In this document: piece by piece, positions 43,207 to 51,337 of the stretch | Position numbering within the stretch: the stretch's first letter is position 1 | How the letters are laid out: every line of letters begins with the position of its first letter | Origin: JBBSHJ01 sp038253135 | GTDB taxonomy: Bacteria; Actinomycetota; Actinomycetes; Mycobacteriales; QHCD01 | Assembly (NCBI GenBank): GCA_038253135.1 | Contig: JBBSHJ010000007.1 | Coordinates: forward strand, 1-55,395 | Length of the DNA stretch: 55,395 nucleotides | Reading direction: 5' to 3' | Notes under the pieces: generated by a model | Databases searched by the model: none | Told to the model about the DNA's origin: nothing | Seen by the model: only the letters and a program-made list of their open reading frames with translations | Made by a program: the position numbers and the translations under genes

Positions 43207-44232
43207 CTAACCGAGCCGGGACGTCTCCCACAGATCGATGCCGGCGTCGACGGCGTACTCGTCGATCGCCGTGAGCTCGTCGTCGCTGAAGTCGAGTCTC
43301 GCCGTTGCGCCCACGCTGTCCTCGAGCTGCGTGACGCTGCTGGCCCCGATCAGCACGCTGGTGACCCGGGCATCGCGCAGCGCCCAGGCCAGCGCCATCT
43401 GCGCGAGGGTCTGGCCGCGATCGGTGGCCAATGCGTTGAGCCTGCGGATGTGGGTCAGCGCCTGCTCGGTCAGCAGATCGGGCGAGAGCGACTTGCCGGC
43501 CGCCGCGCGCGAATCGGCCGGGATGCCATCGAGGTACTTGTTGCTCAGCATTCCCTGCGCCAGCGGCGAGAAGGCGATGCAGCCGCTCCCGACCTGGGCC
43601 AGCGCGTCGAGCAGGCCGCCCTCGATCCACCGGTTGAGCATGGAGTACGACGGCTGGTGGATCAGCAGCGGCGTGCCAAGGTCGGCGAGGATTCCGGCCG
43701 CCTCGACGGTGCGCTCGGGTGAATAGGAGGAGATGCCGGCGTAGAGCGCTTTCCCCTGCTGCACAGCCGAATGCAGCGCTCCCATGGTCTCTTGCAGCGG
43801 AGTGTCAGGGTCGAACCGGTGCGAGTAGAAGATGTCGACGTAATCGATGCCCATCCGGTCGAGTGACGCATCGAGGCTGGCCAGCAGGTACTTGCGCGAG
43901 CCTCCCTGCCCGTACGGGCCGGGCCACATGTCGTAGCCCGCCTTCGTGGAGATGACCAGCTCGTCGCGGTGAGGGCGGAAATCCTGGTGGAAGATGGCGC
44001 CGAAATTCTTCTCGGCCGAGCCGTACGGCGGCCCGTAGTTGTTGGCCAGGTCGAAATGCGTGACGCCGATGTCGAAGGCGCGGCGCAGGATCGCGCGCTG
44101 CACGCCGATCGGCTTGTCGTCACCGAAGTTGTGCCACAGGCCGAGGGAGACCGACGGCAGCTGCAGGCCGCTGCGGCCGCTGCGCCGGTAGGTCATCGAG
44201 TCGTAACGGGTGTGATCTGCGGAGTAGCCCAT
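43207..44232 (-). CDS. Aldo/keto reductase, glyceraldehyde-3-phosphate reductase type (YghZ-like)
   Basis: This NADPH-dependent TIM-barrel reductase has 341 residues. FDLANNYGPPYGSAE carries the catalytic Asp and Tyr, and STKAGYDMWPGPYGQGGSRK the catalytic Lys. The latter stretch is the hallmark of the YghZ/L-glyceraldehyde 3-phosphate reductase group. IGASSVTQLED near the C terminus binds NADP. The ATG at 44232 follows GGGAG by 9 bases. It diverges from the ispD-like gene with almost no spacer. Detoxification of aldehydes or ketones is the likely role. Confidence 0.9.
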   Translation of the reverse strand: MGYSADHTRYDSMTYRRSGRSGLQLPSVSLGLWHNFGDDKPIGVQRAILRRAFDIGVTHFDLANNYGPPYGSAEKNFGAIFHQDFRPHRDELVISTKAGYDMWPGPYGQGGSRKYLLASLDASLDRMGIDYVDIFYSHRFDPDTPLQETMGALHSAVQQGKALYAGISSYSPERTVEAAGILADLGTPLLIHQPSYSMLNRWIEGGLLDALAQVGSGCIAFSPLAQGMLSNKYLDGIPADSRAAAGKSLSPDLLTEQALTHIRRLNALATDRGQTLAQMALAWALRDARVTSVLIGASSVTQLEDSVGATARLDFSDDELTAIDEYAVDAGIDLWETSRLG

Positions 44233-44237
44233 GGCAT

Positions 44238-44251
44238 TAGTCTCCCAGAGC
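44238..44251 (+). promoter_or_regulatory. -10 element deciding the ispD-like start
   Basis: TAGTCT at 44238-44243 ends 8 bases before the GTG at 44252. This favours GTG 44252 over the upstream ATG 44231, whose codon would overlap the start codon of the divergent reductase. Confidence 0.4.
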
Positions 44252-44965
44252 GTGTCCCCCGCGAATGAACGCCTGCCGCAGGTGGCCGCTGTGGTGCTGG
44301 CCGGCGGATCGGGGTCCCGCCTCGGCGCCGCGAGGAACAAGGTCTACCTGCCGGTGGCCGGCCGGCCGGTCATCGCATGGTCGGTGGACGCGCTGCGGCA
44401 CACCCCAGGGCTGGCGCGCCTGGTCGTCGTCGTGCGCGCCGGCGACGAAGAGCTGCTCGCGGCCGCGGAGGTCGGCGACGTCGAGGTGGTGCTCGGCGGC
44501 ACGACGCGGACCGGCTCGGAGCTCGCGGCCCTGCAGCATCTGGCTCCGGCGATCGAGGACGGCTGCATCGGCGTGGTGTCGATCCACGACGGCGCCCGTC
44601 CGCTCGCGTCCGCCGCGCTGGTGACCGCGGTGACCGATGCCGCGGTCCGCCACCGCGGCGCCGTACCCGGCCTGCCGCTCGACAAGCACCTTGTGGAGGT
44701 CGACGGGCAGGGCGTCGTACGCCGTCGGCTCACCGGCGCGCACGCCACGATGCAGACCCCGCAGGCGTTCGCGGCCGGACCGCTGCTCGCGGCGTACCGG
44801 CAGGCGGGCGCCGACGGGTACGACGCCACCGACACCGCCGGCTGCATCGAGCGCTACTCCGACATCGCGGTGCGGCTGGTGCCCGGTGAGGAGACCAACA
44901 TCAAGGTGACCGTCGGCGCCGACCTCGACCGGGCCGATGCCCTGCTGCGCCGGCTGCGACACTGA
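44252..44965 (+). CDS. ispD: 2-C-methyl-D-erythritol 4-phosphate cytidylyltransferase-like protein
   Basis: IspD activates methylerythritol phosphate with CTP in the MEP isoprenoid pathway. VVLAGGSGSRLGAARNK is the nucleotide-binding loop; the usual Pro-Lys is Asn-Lys here. SIHDGARPL and the C-terminal VPGEETNIKVTVGADL are family features. With the GTG at 44252 the protein has 237 residues; ATG 44231 would add 7. No ispF lies next to it, and it is not beside carD as in many relatives. It could be a paralogue acting on another substrate. Confidence 0.78.
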   Translation: MSPANERLPQVAAVVLAGGSGSRLGAARNKVYLPVAGRPVIAWSVDALRHTPGLARLVVVVRAGDEELLAAAEVGDVEVVLGGTTRTGSELAALQHLAPAIEDGCIGVVSIHDGARPLASAALVTAVTDAAVRHRGAVPGLPLDKHLVEVDGQGVVRRRLTGAHATMQTPQAFAAGPLLAAYRQAGADGYDATDTAGCIERYSDIAVRLVPGEETNIKVTVGADLDRADALLRRLRH

Positions 44966-44969
44966 CGGC

Positions 44970-45260
44970 ATGGTTCTCGAGATCGGCATCATCCACGTCA
45001 CGCCGGGCCAGGAGGACGATTTCGCCGCGGCGTACCGAGAGGCGCGGGGCATCCTGGCCTCGACGCCGGGGTGCCGGTCGGTCCGGATGACCCGCGGGAT
45101 CGAGTCGCCGTCGCAGTTCGTGCTGCTCGTGGACTGGGACACCCTCGACGCGCACGAGAAGGCATTTCGCGGCACCGACCGCTACACCCGCTGGCGTGCC
45201 GCGATCGGGTCGTACTTCGCCGAGCCGCCGCGCGTCGAGCACGCCCTCGACGTGGGGTGA
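44970..45260 (+). CDS. Antibiotic biosynthesis monooxygenase (ABM) domain protein
   Basis: This is a small ferredoxin-fold protein of 96 residues. IGIIHVTPGQEDDFAAAY at the N terminus and FVLLVDWDTLDAHEKAFRG in the middle are typical of the ABM/quinol monooxygenase-like superfamily, which act as dimers on quinones or polyketides or degrade heme. No substrate can be assigned. The start lies 4 bases after the ispD-like stop, so they are cotranscribed. The ATG at 44970 is preferred to upstream codons inside ispD. Confidence 0.8.
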   Translation: MVLEIGIIHVTPGQEDDFAAAYREARGILASTPGCRSVRMTRGIESPSQFVLLVDWDTLDAHEKAFRGTDRYTRWRAAIGSYFAEPPRVEHALDVG

Positions 45261-45265
45261 CCGAG

Positions 45266-45385
45266 ATGGCAACCGTCAGCGTCCGCTACATCGTCCACGA
45301 CGTCACCGACCTCGAGGCTACGGTGCGGGCGCTGCGAGCGGCGGGGACGCTCCGCAACGACCTCGCCGCTCCGCCGGGCCTTTGG
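45266..45385 (+). pseudogene. VOC protein relic with internal deletion
   Basis: ATG 45266 starts MATVSVRYIVHDV, the first strand of a glyoxalase-like domain. It is joined directly to TDLEATVRALRAAGTLRNDL, which normally lies about 75 codons later. The two sites resemble each other (V-x-D-V and V-D-D-L), as expected for deletion between short repeats. The end is also missing, cut where the 3' end of the convergent PF06224 gene begins. The ATG is 5 bases after the ABM stop, so it once belonged to that transcript. Confidence 0.65.
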
Positions 45386-46327
45386 CGATCTCCAGGGATG
45401 TACGGCGTCCCGGAATCGGTATCGCCGCGACCTCCGTGTCGAGTGGCGGCAGCGGCGCGGAGCGGGGCACGCGGAGGGTGATCCGCCCGCCGCGGCCGCC
45501 CACGCACCGGCGAGCACGCCATCGACGAGCAGGCCGTGCGGGTGGAACGTGTCCGCGAGCGGCGGCCGGACCTGCCCGGTGCCGGCGAATTCCAGTAACC
45601 GCATTTCCTCGGCCGGCAGGAGCCGGACCCCGATGTGAGCTGGCGCGGTGCCGAGACATTCCTCGTCGGCGGCGAGGATCCAGGCCTGGGAGCCCTCGAC
45701 GGACACCGGCGCGAGCTCCACGGCGAGATGGCGCCATACGCCCCGCGCATCCGCTGGGGACTGCCCCGACCAGCGGGCGAAGAGCGCCGGCGTCGTCGGG
45801 CCGTAGTGGTGCAGATGCCGGCGCGCCAGCTCGATCGCCGCCTCCCGCGCGTCCATCGCGGGTTGCGGATGCTCGCGGATCCGCAGCGACCGCGCATCCC
45901 AGCGGATAACAATCCGGCCGGTCGCCGTGGCCCCCCGGAGCCCGTCGCGCAGCTCGGGCGGAAGGTCGGCAGTACGCCGCGCGCGGCCGCCGAGAGCGCG
46001 GCAGATCCGCTCGGCATCGTCCTCGATCACGCGCCGCGCCGCGGGATCCGCCGGCAGCCGGCCGATCGTGAAGACACCGAGGTCGTCGGCCGGCAGCAGG
46101 TGTACGGCGGCCCGCGGGCTGTAGGTCTGCACCAGCCGCGGATCCTCCCACGCATCCGCGCGGCACGACTCGACCCGTGCGGCCAGCGAGATCAGTCCGG
46201 AGCGCGGCCAGCTGTCCTGCAGCCCGCACCGCGCCGCCACGTCGTACGCCCCCGCCGGCAACCTGGCTGTGAGGTGGTTGACGTGGAGGCGGTAACGGAT
46301 CGCCTGGGCCCGGTCGATGACCTGCAT
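45318..46327 (-). pseudogene. PF06224 winged-helix (AlkX/YcaQ-like) protein with a frameshift
   Basis: From ATG 46327 the protein reads MQVIDRAQAIRYRLHVNHLT, then SPRAAVHLLPADDLGVFTIG and HHYGPTTPALFARWSG, typical of PF06224 DNA-glycosylase relatives. After LLVDGVLAGAWAA at about 45500 the family sequence GGRITLRVPRSAPLPPLDTE continues in the next frame, then stops at 45318. One extra or missing base explains this. The 3' end runs into a VOC relic at about 45380. It is the second broken PF06224 gene in the window and diverges from a WYL regulator gene. Confidence 0.8.
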
Positions 46328-46361
46328 GATCGGCACGCTAAAGCCCAAAGACGACAAGTCA

Positions 46362-46389
46362 TGTCCTATTTTGGTGACAGAATCGCGCC
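46362..46389 (+). promoter_or_regulatory. Divergent control region with TGTC-N10-GACA and leaderless -10
   Basis: TGTC at 46362-46365 and GACA at 46376-46379 form an interrupted palindrome in the 62-base gap between the divergent PF06224 and WYL genes. CAGAAT at 46378-46383 ends 6 bases before the ATG at 46390. A regulator binding its own promoter here would be usual for WYL proteins. Confidence 0.4.
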
Positions 46390-47332
46390 ATGCGGGCCGA
46401 TCGTCCGTTGCAGCTGCTCCTGATCCTGCAGACCCGCGGGCAGGCGACGGCCAAAGAGCTCGCCGCACGGCTCGGCGTCTCCACCCGCACGATGCAATGC
46501 GACATGGAGGCGCTCAGCCTGTCCGGGGTTCCGATCTACGCGGTCCGCGGGCGCGGCGGCGGATGGGCCCTGTTGCCGGGTTACCGCACCCAGCTGACCG
46601 GCATGACTGCCGCCGAGGCCATGACCGTCTTCGTCGGGACCACGGCGCACGTACTTGCCGACCTCGGTCTCGCCGGGTCGAGCGATCGTGCGATGACGAA
46701 GCTGCTGGCGGCGTTGCCGGCTCCGGCCCGCCGGGACGCGGAGTACGCGCGAGCGCGGGTCCTCCTCGACGACCCGGGCTGGAACGACCCGGCGGCCACC
46801 CCGAAATGGCTGGACGCCTGCCGCCAGGGTTTGTGGGACCAGCGATGGCTGGGGATGCGGTACGCCGCCCACGAGCGCCTCGTTCGGGTGGCGCCGCTCG
46901 GGCTGGTCGCGAAGGGCCGGAAGTGGTACCTCGTCGCCCGGCGCGGCGACAGCCAGATCCGCACCTACCGGGTGGCCCGGATCGCACGCGCCGAGGTGAC
47001 CGGCGAGGAGTTCGACCGCCCGCCCCGATTTCGATCTTCGTGCCCACTGGTCGGAATCGTCCCGCGGGTTCCGCGAGGGCCTACCGTCGTACGTCGTCGT
47101 CCTGCGGATCAAGGACGCGTTGATCGAGCGGCTGCCGCACGCGCGGCCGCCGGAAGTCACCGGTCTCGAATCGGGGTGCTCGCGGGTCGAGGCCGATTTC
47201 GAGAATCCCTCGGAGGCGCTGGCTTTCGTGCTCGGCGCCTGCGGCGACGCCGTGGTGCTGGCACCAGACTCGCTGCGGGCCGACGTCCGGCGCGCGGCCG
47301 GGCGCGTCGCGCGGGCTCACCACGACCGGTAG
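46390..47332 (+). pseudogene. YafY/WYL-family transcriptional regulator with a frameshift
   Basis: The N-terminal helix-turn-helix is clear: ATAKELAARLGVSTRTMQCD and VRGRGGGWALLPGY. The ligand-binding WYL-type domain follows (APLGLVAKGRKWYLVARRGD). At 47021-47027 the run GCCCCG has one C too many; removing it continues DFDLRAHWSESSRGFREGL through the C terminus to a stop at 47332. As written, the frame runs on to 47436 with unrelated residues. Such regulators typically control a divergent neighbour, here the broken PF06224 gene. Confidence 0.82.
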
Positions 47333-47339
47333 GCAGTCA

Positions 47340-47539
47340 CCGCGGATCCGCTGCGGAGATTCGGGCCACACCGTCACGGTCCCGCCGCCGCCAGTCAGCC
47401 CGCCCTCCGCCCCGCCCACGCGCGGCTCGTACGTGATCGGCCAGATCCAGCCGGCCGCGTGCACCGTCAGCGCATCCCAGACCTGCTCCGACGTACCGGG
47501 CTGCACACCCTCCCAGCGGACCTCGAACTTGGTGCCCAA
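47340..47539 (-). pseudogene. SRPBCC-family protein, N-terminal fragment
   Basis: From TTG 47539 the frame reads GTKFEVRWEGVQPGTSEQVW, then PITYEPRVGGAEGGLTGGGG and TVTVWPESPQR. This is the first 65 or so residues of an SRPBCC/polyketide-cyclase-like protein. The domain then stops abruptly about 10 bases from the 3' end of the convergent WYL gene. A deletion appears to have removed the rest. Confidence 0.65.
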
Positions 47540-47644
47540 GGTCGTCGCCTTCCTCGCTCGTCGCGTCCCGCCGTCGGCGGGCCTTATATGGACCCGACAA
47601 TCGGGCGACCCTGAAATCGACAGCCGGTCGGCAAACGCTCTGTC

Positions 47645-47656
47645 TACGCTCGATCG
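47645..47656 (+). promoter_or_regulatory. -10 element of the GNAT gene, leaderless
   Basis: TACGCT at 47645-47650 ends 6 bases before the ATG at 47657. There is no ribosome-binding site. Confidence 0.45.
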
Positions 47657-48196
47657 ATGACCCAGCTGTTCATGACCCATCCCGGGCCGATCGCCGCGAC
47701 GGCCGAGGCCGGCCCCGGGCTGCGGCTGCGCGCCGCGGACGGCCGCGACGGCGACGCTCTGGCGGCACTCCTCACCGACGCCTTCGAGGAGACGTGGGAC
47801 GTCGACCGGGTCGACCGCGACCTGCTCGCGCCCCCGGACGTCGTACGCACGTGGGTCGTCGAAGACGATTCCGCGGACCGGCTGCTCGCGACCGCGTCGG
47901 AGCGGCTGCTTCCCGAGCGCTATCCAGGCGCCGGATACCTGCACTGGGTCGGTACGTCGCCCCAGGCGCGCGGACACGGGTTCGGTGCGCTGGTCGTCCG
48001 GGCCTGCCTCGCCGGTTTCGCCGATCGTGGGCTCGGCCGCTGCGTGCTGGAAACCGACGATTTCCGGCTCCCGGCGGTCGCGCTCTATCTCAAGCTGGGC
48101 TTCATTCCCGAATACCGCAATCATGAGGAGCAAGTCGCCTGGTCGATGGTGTTGCCGCAGGTCGTCGGCGTGGCGTCCGGACTCGGGAGCAAATGA
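47657..48196 (+). CDS. GNAT-family N-acetyltransferase
   Basis: The 179-residue protein has a single GNAT domain. WVGTSPQARGHGFGALVVRA near residues 97-116 is the acetyl-CoA pyrophosphate loop (motif A), and ALYLKLGFIPEYRN near 141-154 is the C-terminal Tyr-containing motif B. The acceptor is unknown. The ATG at 47657 is chosen because of the -10 element just upstream; the first 20 residues are extra to the domain. Confidence 0.85.
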   Translation: MTQLFMTHPGPIAATAEAGPGLRLRAADGRDGDALAALLTDAFEETWDVDRVDRDLLAPPDVVRTWVVEDDSADRLLATASERLLPERYPGAGYLHWVGTSPQARGHGFGALVVRACLAGFADRGLGRCVLETDDFRLPAVALYLKLGFIPEYRNHEEQVAWSMVLPQVVGVASGLGSK

Positions 48197-48309
48197 GTGA
48201 GCGGAACCCCCTCAATACCCGGTGGGAAGGCGTTTTGGCGTGGCTCGTGATGGTTGCGGCCGATGTGGCGAACGTGACGATATGGCGTCTACTTGCTTTT
48301 TCGGCCGCG

Positions 48310-48665
48310 CATCCCTCCAACCTGACCGACGAGCCGCGGGCGGTTTGATCGAGCCGATGGTGCTGGTCAAGCTTCGGCTGATGATCCCGTAAAGCAATCG
48401 CTGCAACGGATGGTCGAGGTCTTGTACCTCAGCCGCACCGGTGTCCCTTGGGGTGGATGCCCCACGACTTTCCACCGTGGAGCGGCGTCTATTGATGCTT
48501 CAAGCGATGCAACCACGAGGCAACACCCGCAGAGTCCACGACGCGCTACGCGATGCCAGCCACGATGCGGCGGGTCGGCACCCGATGGGCTCGGTCCCTG
48601 GCTGGTCCCGCGGTTTCCGCCCAACGGTGGGCAGAATCAAGCGACTAGGCCCTATCGGTTGTGAT
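48310..48665 (+). mobile_element. IS5-family transposase N-terminal relic
   Basis: Fragments of an IS5-type transposase occur in order but in several frames. PSNLTDEPRAV, then LIEPMVLVKLR, then RMVEVLYLSRTGVPW, MPHDFPPWSGVY before a stop and CFKRC, and finally RRVHDALRDASHDAAGRHP. These match the family's LTDEQW, LEPLLP, LRTGxPWRxxP and IHDALR blocks. At least three frameshifts and two stops are present, and the catalytic core downstream is gone. The stretch 48197-48309 shows nothing recognisable. Confidence 0.7.
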
Positions 48666-48666
48666 T

Positions 48667-48678
48667 GTTAGCCGGCTA
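48667..48678. repeat. Second copy of palindrome GTTAGCCGGCTA
   Basis: It is identical to 7668-7679 and again lies just upstream (80 bases) of a DUF222-family start. Here it directly follows the IS5 relic. Confidence 0.6.
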
Positions 48679-48745
48679 GATAATTGTTTGATCGGTCTGA
48701 CCGATATGTCCGAACGTGGCGTGCGGGATTGTCGGTGGTCGGGCT

Positions 48746-48757
48746 TAACTTGAGATC
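48746..48757 (+). promoter_or_regulatory. -10 element of the DUF222 relic, leaderless
   Basis: TAACTT at 48746-48751 ends 6 bases before the ATG at 48758, the same geometry as at the other DUF222 locus. Confidence 0.4.
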
Positions 48758-49610
48758 ATGACCGCACGACCCGCATGGCCGGCGGCCGGGCCCGGGCAAC
48801 TGCTGGCCGCGATCCGCGAAATCGACGCGCTGCGGAACTGGATGGACGGGCTGTTCACGGTGCTGCTGGCCGCCGCCGAGCAGACCCAGCTGGCCCTGGC
48901 GGGTGGGAATCGGAGCCTGGCCTTGCTGCTGGCCGAGCACACCCGCCTGCCGGTGCGGGCCGCTCGTGATATGGTCCGGGTCGCGACCGCGACCCAGCCC
49001 GATCCCGGGTCCGGCCGCACCGACTACCCCCGGCTCGGCGAGTTGCTGCGGCACGGGGAGCCAGCGGCACCGACACCGCGCTGATCGTGCGCACTCTCGA
49101 CCAGCTACCCGCCCCGGTGCGGCCCGACAGCGAGCACGCGCTGTGCCAGGAGCTGCTCGACCTGGACAACGCGGCTCTGCGCGGACGCTGCCGCCAGCTC
49201 AAGCAGGAACATCTGGCCCCGGTCGACCCGACGCCACGGGCTAACAGCACGGGCTACCGCGTCGACGATGACGGATCGATTACCGGACGGTTTTACTTCA
49301 CGCCGGAAAGCGCGATGATCCTGCGTGCCGGCCCTGGATGGGCCGGCCCAAACCCCGACCCGCCGCCAACAGGGTCAAGGACACCCGCGGCACCGCGCAG
49401 CGCACCGGCGACGCCCTGATCGAGCTCGCCCGCATGGCCATGGCCGAAGCGAAACTCCCCGCGCACGGCGGCACCCGACCGAATGTGCTGCTCACAATGT
49501 CCCTGACCGACCTGCGCGGCGAGCACGCACCAGCGGGCCGAGCCGGCCCCACAGCCGGCGCGGGCGAGTTGACCGCAATCCCCGACTATGCAATGGATCA
49601 AGCTGCACGA
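48758..49610 (+). pseudogene. DUF222/13E12-family protein, degenerate, HNH domain lost
   Basis: Three successive frames carry parts of a DUF222 domain. ALRNWMDGLFTVLLAAAEQT with LLLAEHTRLPVRAARDMVRV comes first, then VRTLDQLPAPV and DDDGSITGRFYFTPESAMIL. Last are ALIELARMAMAEAKLPAHGG and LLTMSLTDLRGE. Frameshifts lie near 49065 and 49340. The sequence then loses similarity near 49560 and no HNH nuclease follows. It is more decayed than the copy at 7758. Confidence 0.8.
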
Positions 49611-49616
49611 AGGGTA

Positions 49617-49970
49617 TTAGCCGGGCCGCAGCCGTTTCGGCAGTTTGGCTAGGACGGCGGCGTACGACGCGTCGACGAGCTCGAGCACCTCGTCGTCGGT
49701 CACGCCACCGGCGATGCGGACGTTGTTCCAGCCCGATCGCCCGATGTACGCCATGACCGAGACGTCGTCCGGAAAGGTCTCGATCAGCTCGTCGGCCTCC
49801 TCGCGGGTGGCCCCGCACTTGATGCCCACGGACTGCTCGCCGCCGCCCGGCGAGCCGAGAAAGGCGAAGATCTTCGTCCCCACCTTGACGACCTCGTCGC
49901 CCTCCCACGGCTCGTCCAGCCACGCCCCCGGCTTGGCCAGGCAATGGGCCACCAGCTCGTCGCGGCGCAT
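49617..49970 (-). CDS. MmcQ/YjbR-family protein
   Basis: This is a small CyaY-like-fold protein of 117 residues. CLAKPGAWLDEPWEGD at the N terminus, VGTKIFAFLG, and SGWNNVRIAGGVTDDEV with the conserved Trp-Asn are family features. It is thought to bind DNA or act as an adaptor, and its biochemical role is not established. The ATG at 49970 is one base after the stop of the VOC gene (TGAGATG), so the two are coupled. Confidence 0.85.
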   Translation of the reverse strand: MRRDELVAHCLAKPGAWLDEPWEGDEVVKVGTKIFAFLGSPGGGEQSVGIKCGATREEADELIETFPDDVSVMAYIGRSGWNNVRIAGGVTDDEVLELVDASYAAVLAKLPKRLRPG

Positions 49971-49971
49971 C

Positions 49972-50346
49972 TCACTCGCGCGAGCCGTGATCGACAACCT
50001 CGACGTTGTTGCCGTCGGGATCGCGGAGGAAAACGCCGTAATAGCCGGGGTGGTATTCCGGGAATTCGCGCGGGGCGTGCAGCACCTCCCAGCCGTGCTC
50101 GACGGCCAGCGCGTGCACCGCCTCGACGACATCGCGGCGCTCGGCTGAGAACGCCACGTGGCACTCCCGCTGCGGCTCGTGCTTGCTCGCGCTGATCCAG
50201 AACGGCGCGGCGCCGCCCGGACCGCCGAAACCGACGGCCTCGCCGAAGTCCATCGACACGCCCTTGCCCAGCGGCTGGAGCAGGGCGGTGTAGAACGCCT
50301 TGCTGGCTGCCATGTCGTCGACCTGAATGCCCACGTGATCAATCAT
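49972..50346 (-). CDS. VOC-family (glyoxalase/dioxygenase-like) protein
   Basis: This VOC protein of 124 residues has two paired beta-alpha-beta units. MIDHVGIQVDDM holds the first metal-site His, HVAFSAERRDVV the second, and YYGVFLRDPDGNNVEVV the C-terminal metal-site Glu. Members include glyoxalases and resistance proteins; the substrate is unknown. The ATG at 50346 gives the natural start of the fold, while the upstream GTG would add 8 residues. It forms a two-gene unit with the YjbR gene. Confidence 0.87.
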   Translation of the reverse strand: MIDHVGIQVDDMAASKAFYTALLQPLGKGVSMDFGEAVGFGGPGGAAPFWISASKHEPQRECHVAFSAERRDVVEAVHALAVEHGWEVLHAPREFPEYHPGYYGVFLRDPDGNNVEVVDHGSRE

Positions 50347-50356
50347 GCTGGCGAGG

Positions 50357-51211
50357 CTATCCCCGACCACTGACAGCGTGCAGCAGCTTCACGTTGTCGC
50401 GGATCCGCTCGGCCAGCGGCAGCTCGGTCGCGAAGTCCTCGATCGACACCCACCCGTCGTACCCGACCGTCCGCAGCGCTTCGAACAGCTGGACGAAGTC
50501 GACCTGCCCCGTGCGCATTGCCGCCCACGTTGCGGCCCATCCGACGGTGCCGTCCGGGCGCGGGTCACCGGGCAGCCACCGCCCGCTCTTGACGTGCACG
50601 TGCGCCAGGTAGTCCTCGAGGATCTCCAGACCCATGCGGTACGGCGTCCAGCCCTCGTAGACCATGTTGCCGATGTCGTGGATGACGCCGACGTGCGCCG
50701 GGTCGCGGCCGTCGACGAATCGCCGGGCCGCGTGCGGGCTGAAGGACACCGTGCGGTGGTGGATCTCGGCGAGGGCCTTGACCCCGTGCTTCTTGGCCAG
50801 CTGCTCGACGGTCTCGTAATCCTTGCGGGCGGCGTCCCACTGGGTCCGCCACGGACGGTCGTCGTCGTACCCCGGCAGCGAGATGCGCACCTGCGGCACC
50901 CCGAGCGCCGATACCGCTCCGAGCACGTAATCGACCTGCTCCGGCTCGTTGCACCGGACGTAGCTGCCGATCGACGGCATCCCGAGCCCGGCCGACTCAC
51001 TCAGCGCCCGGATCGCCGGTACGTCATCAGCGAAGCTCGACAGCGGCCAGGTACAGCGGTTGCCCGACCAGAAACCGGACGCGTGCTTGGTCACCGGCGG
51101 TTGATCCGTCACCCGCCACTCGACGCCGTCGTAGCCGGCGTCGGCGATCTCCTGGACCGCCTCCTGCGGGCTCCACTCGGGCAGGCTGGCGGTGAAGACG
51201 GCGAATTGCAT
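50357..51211 (-). CDS. Sugar phosphate isomerase/epimerase (xylose-isomerase-like TIM barrel)
   Basis: This is a member of the AP-endonuclease-2/xylose-isomerase-like barrel family (284 residues). Metal-site residues appear in LAEIHHRTV (Glu and His), VIHDIGNM (Asp), HVHVKSGR (His) and SIEDF (Glu). DAGYDGVEWRV near the N terminus is typical. Many members are inositol or ketose isomerases. The start at 51211 has GGAAGGA 7 bases upstream. It ends 11 bases before the VOC gene begins, so all three leftward genes may be one transcript. Confidence 0.86.
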   Translation of the reverse strand: MQFAVFTASLPEWSPQEAVQEIADAGYDGVEWRVTDQPPVTKHASGFWSGNRCTWPLSSFADDVPAIRALSESAGLGMPSIGSYVRCNEPEQVDYVLGAVSALGVPQVRISLPGYDDDRPWRTQWDAARKDYETVEQLAKKHGVKALAEIHHRTVSFSPHAARRFVDGRDPAHVGVIHDIGNMVYEGWTPYRMGLEILEDYLAHVHVKSGRWLPGDPRPDGTVGWAATWAAMRTGQVDFVQLFEALRTVGYDGWVSIEDFATELPLAERIRDNVKLLHAVSGRG

Positions 51212-51337
51212 GGAATGTCCTTCCGACATCTGGGCGGTCGTGTCCGCCGTCAATCCAACACCCCAGCTACCGCCGGTGAGCATGACCTACCCCTTGAGGT
51301 GGTTGGACTTCGCCGCGCCGAGGACGACGATGAGCCG

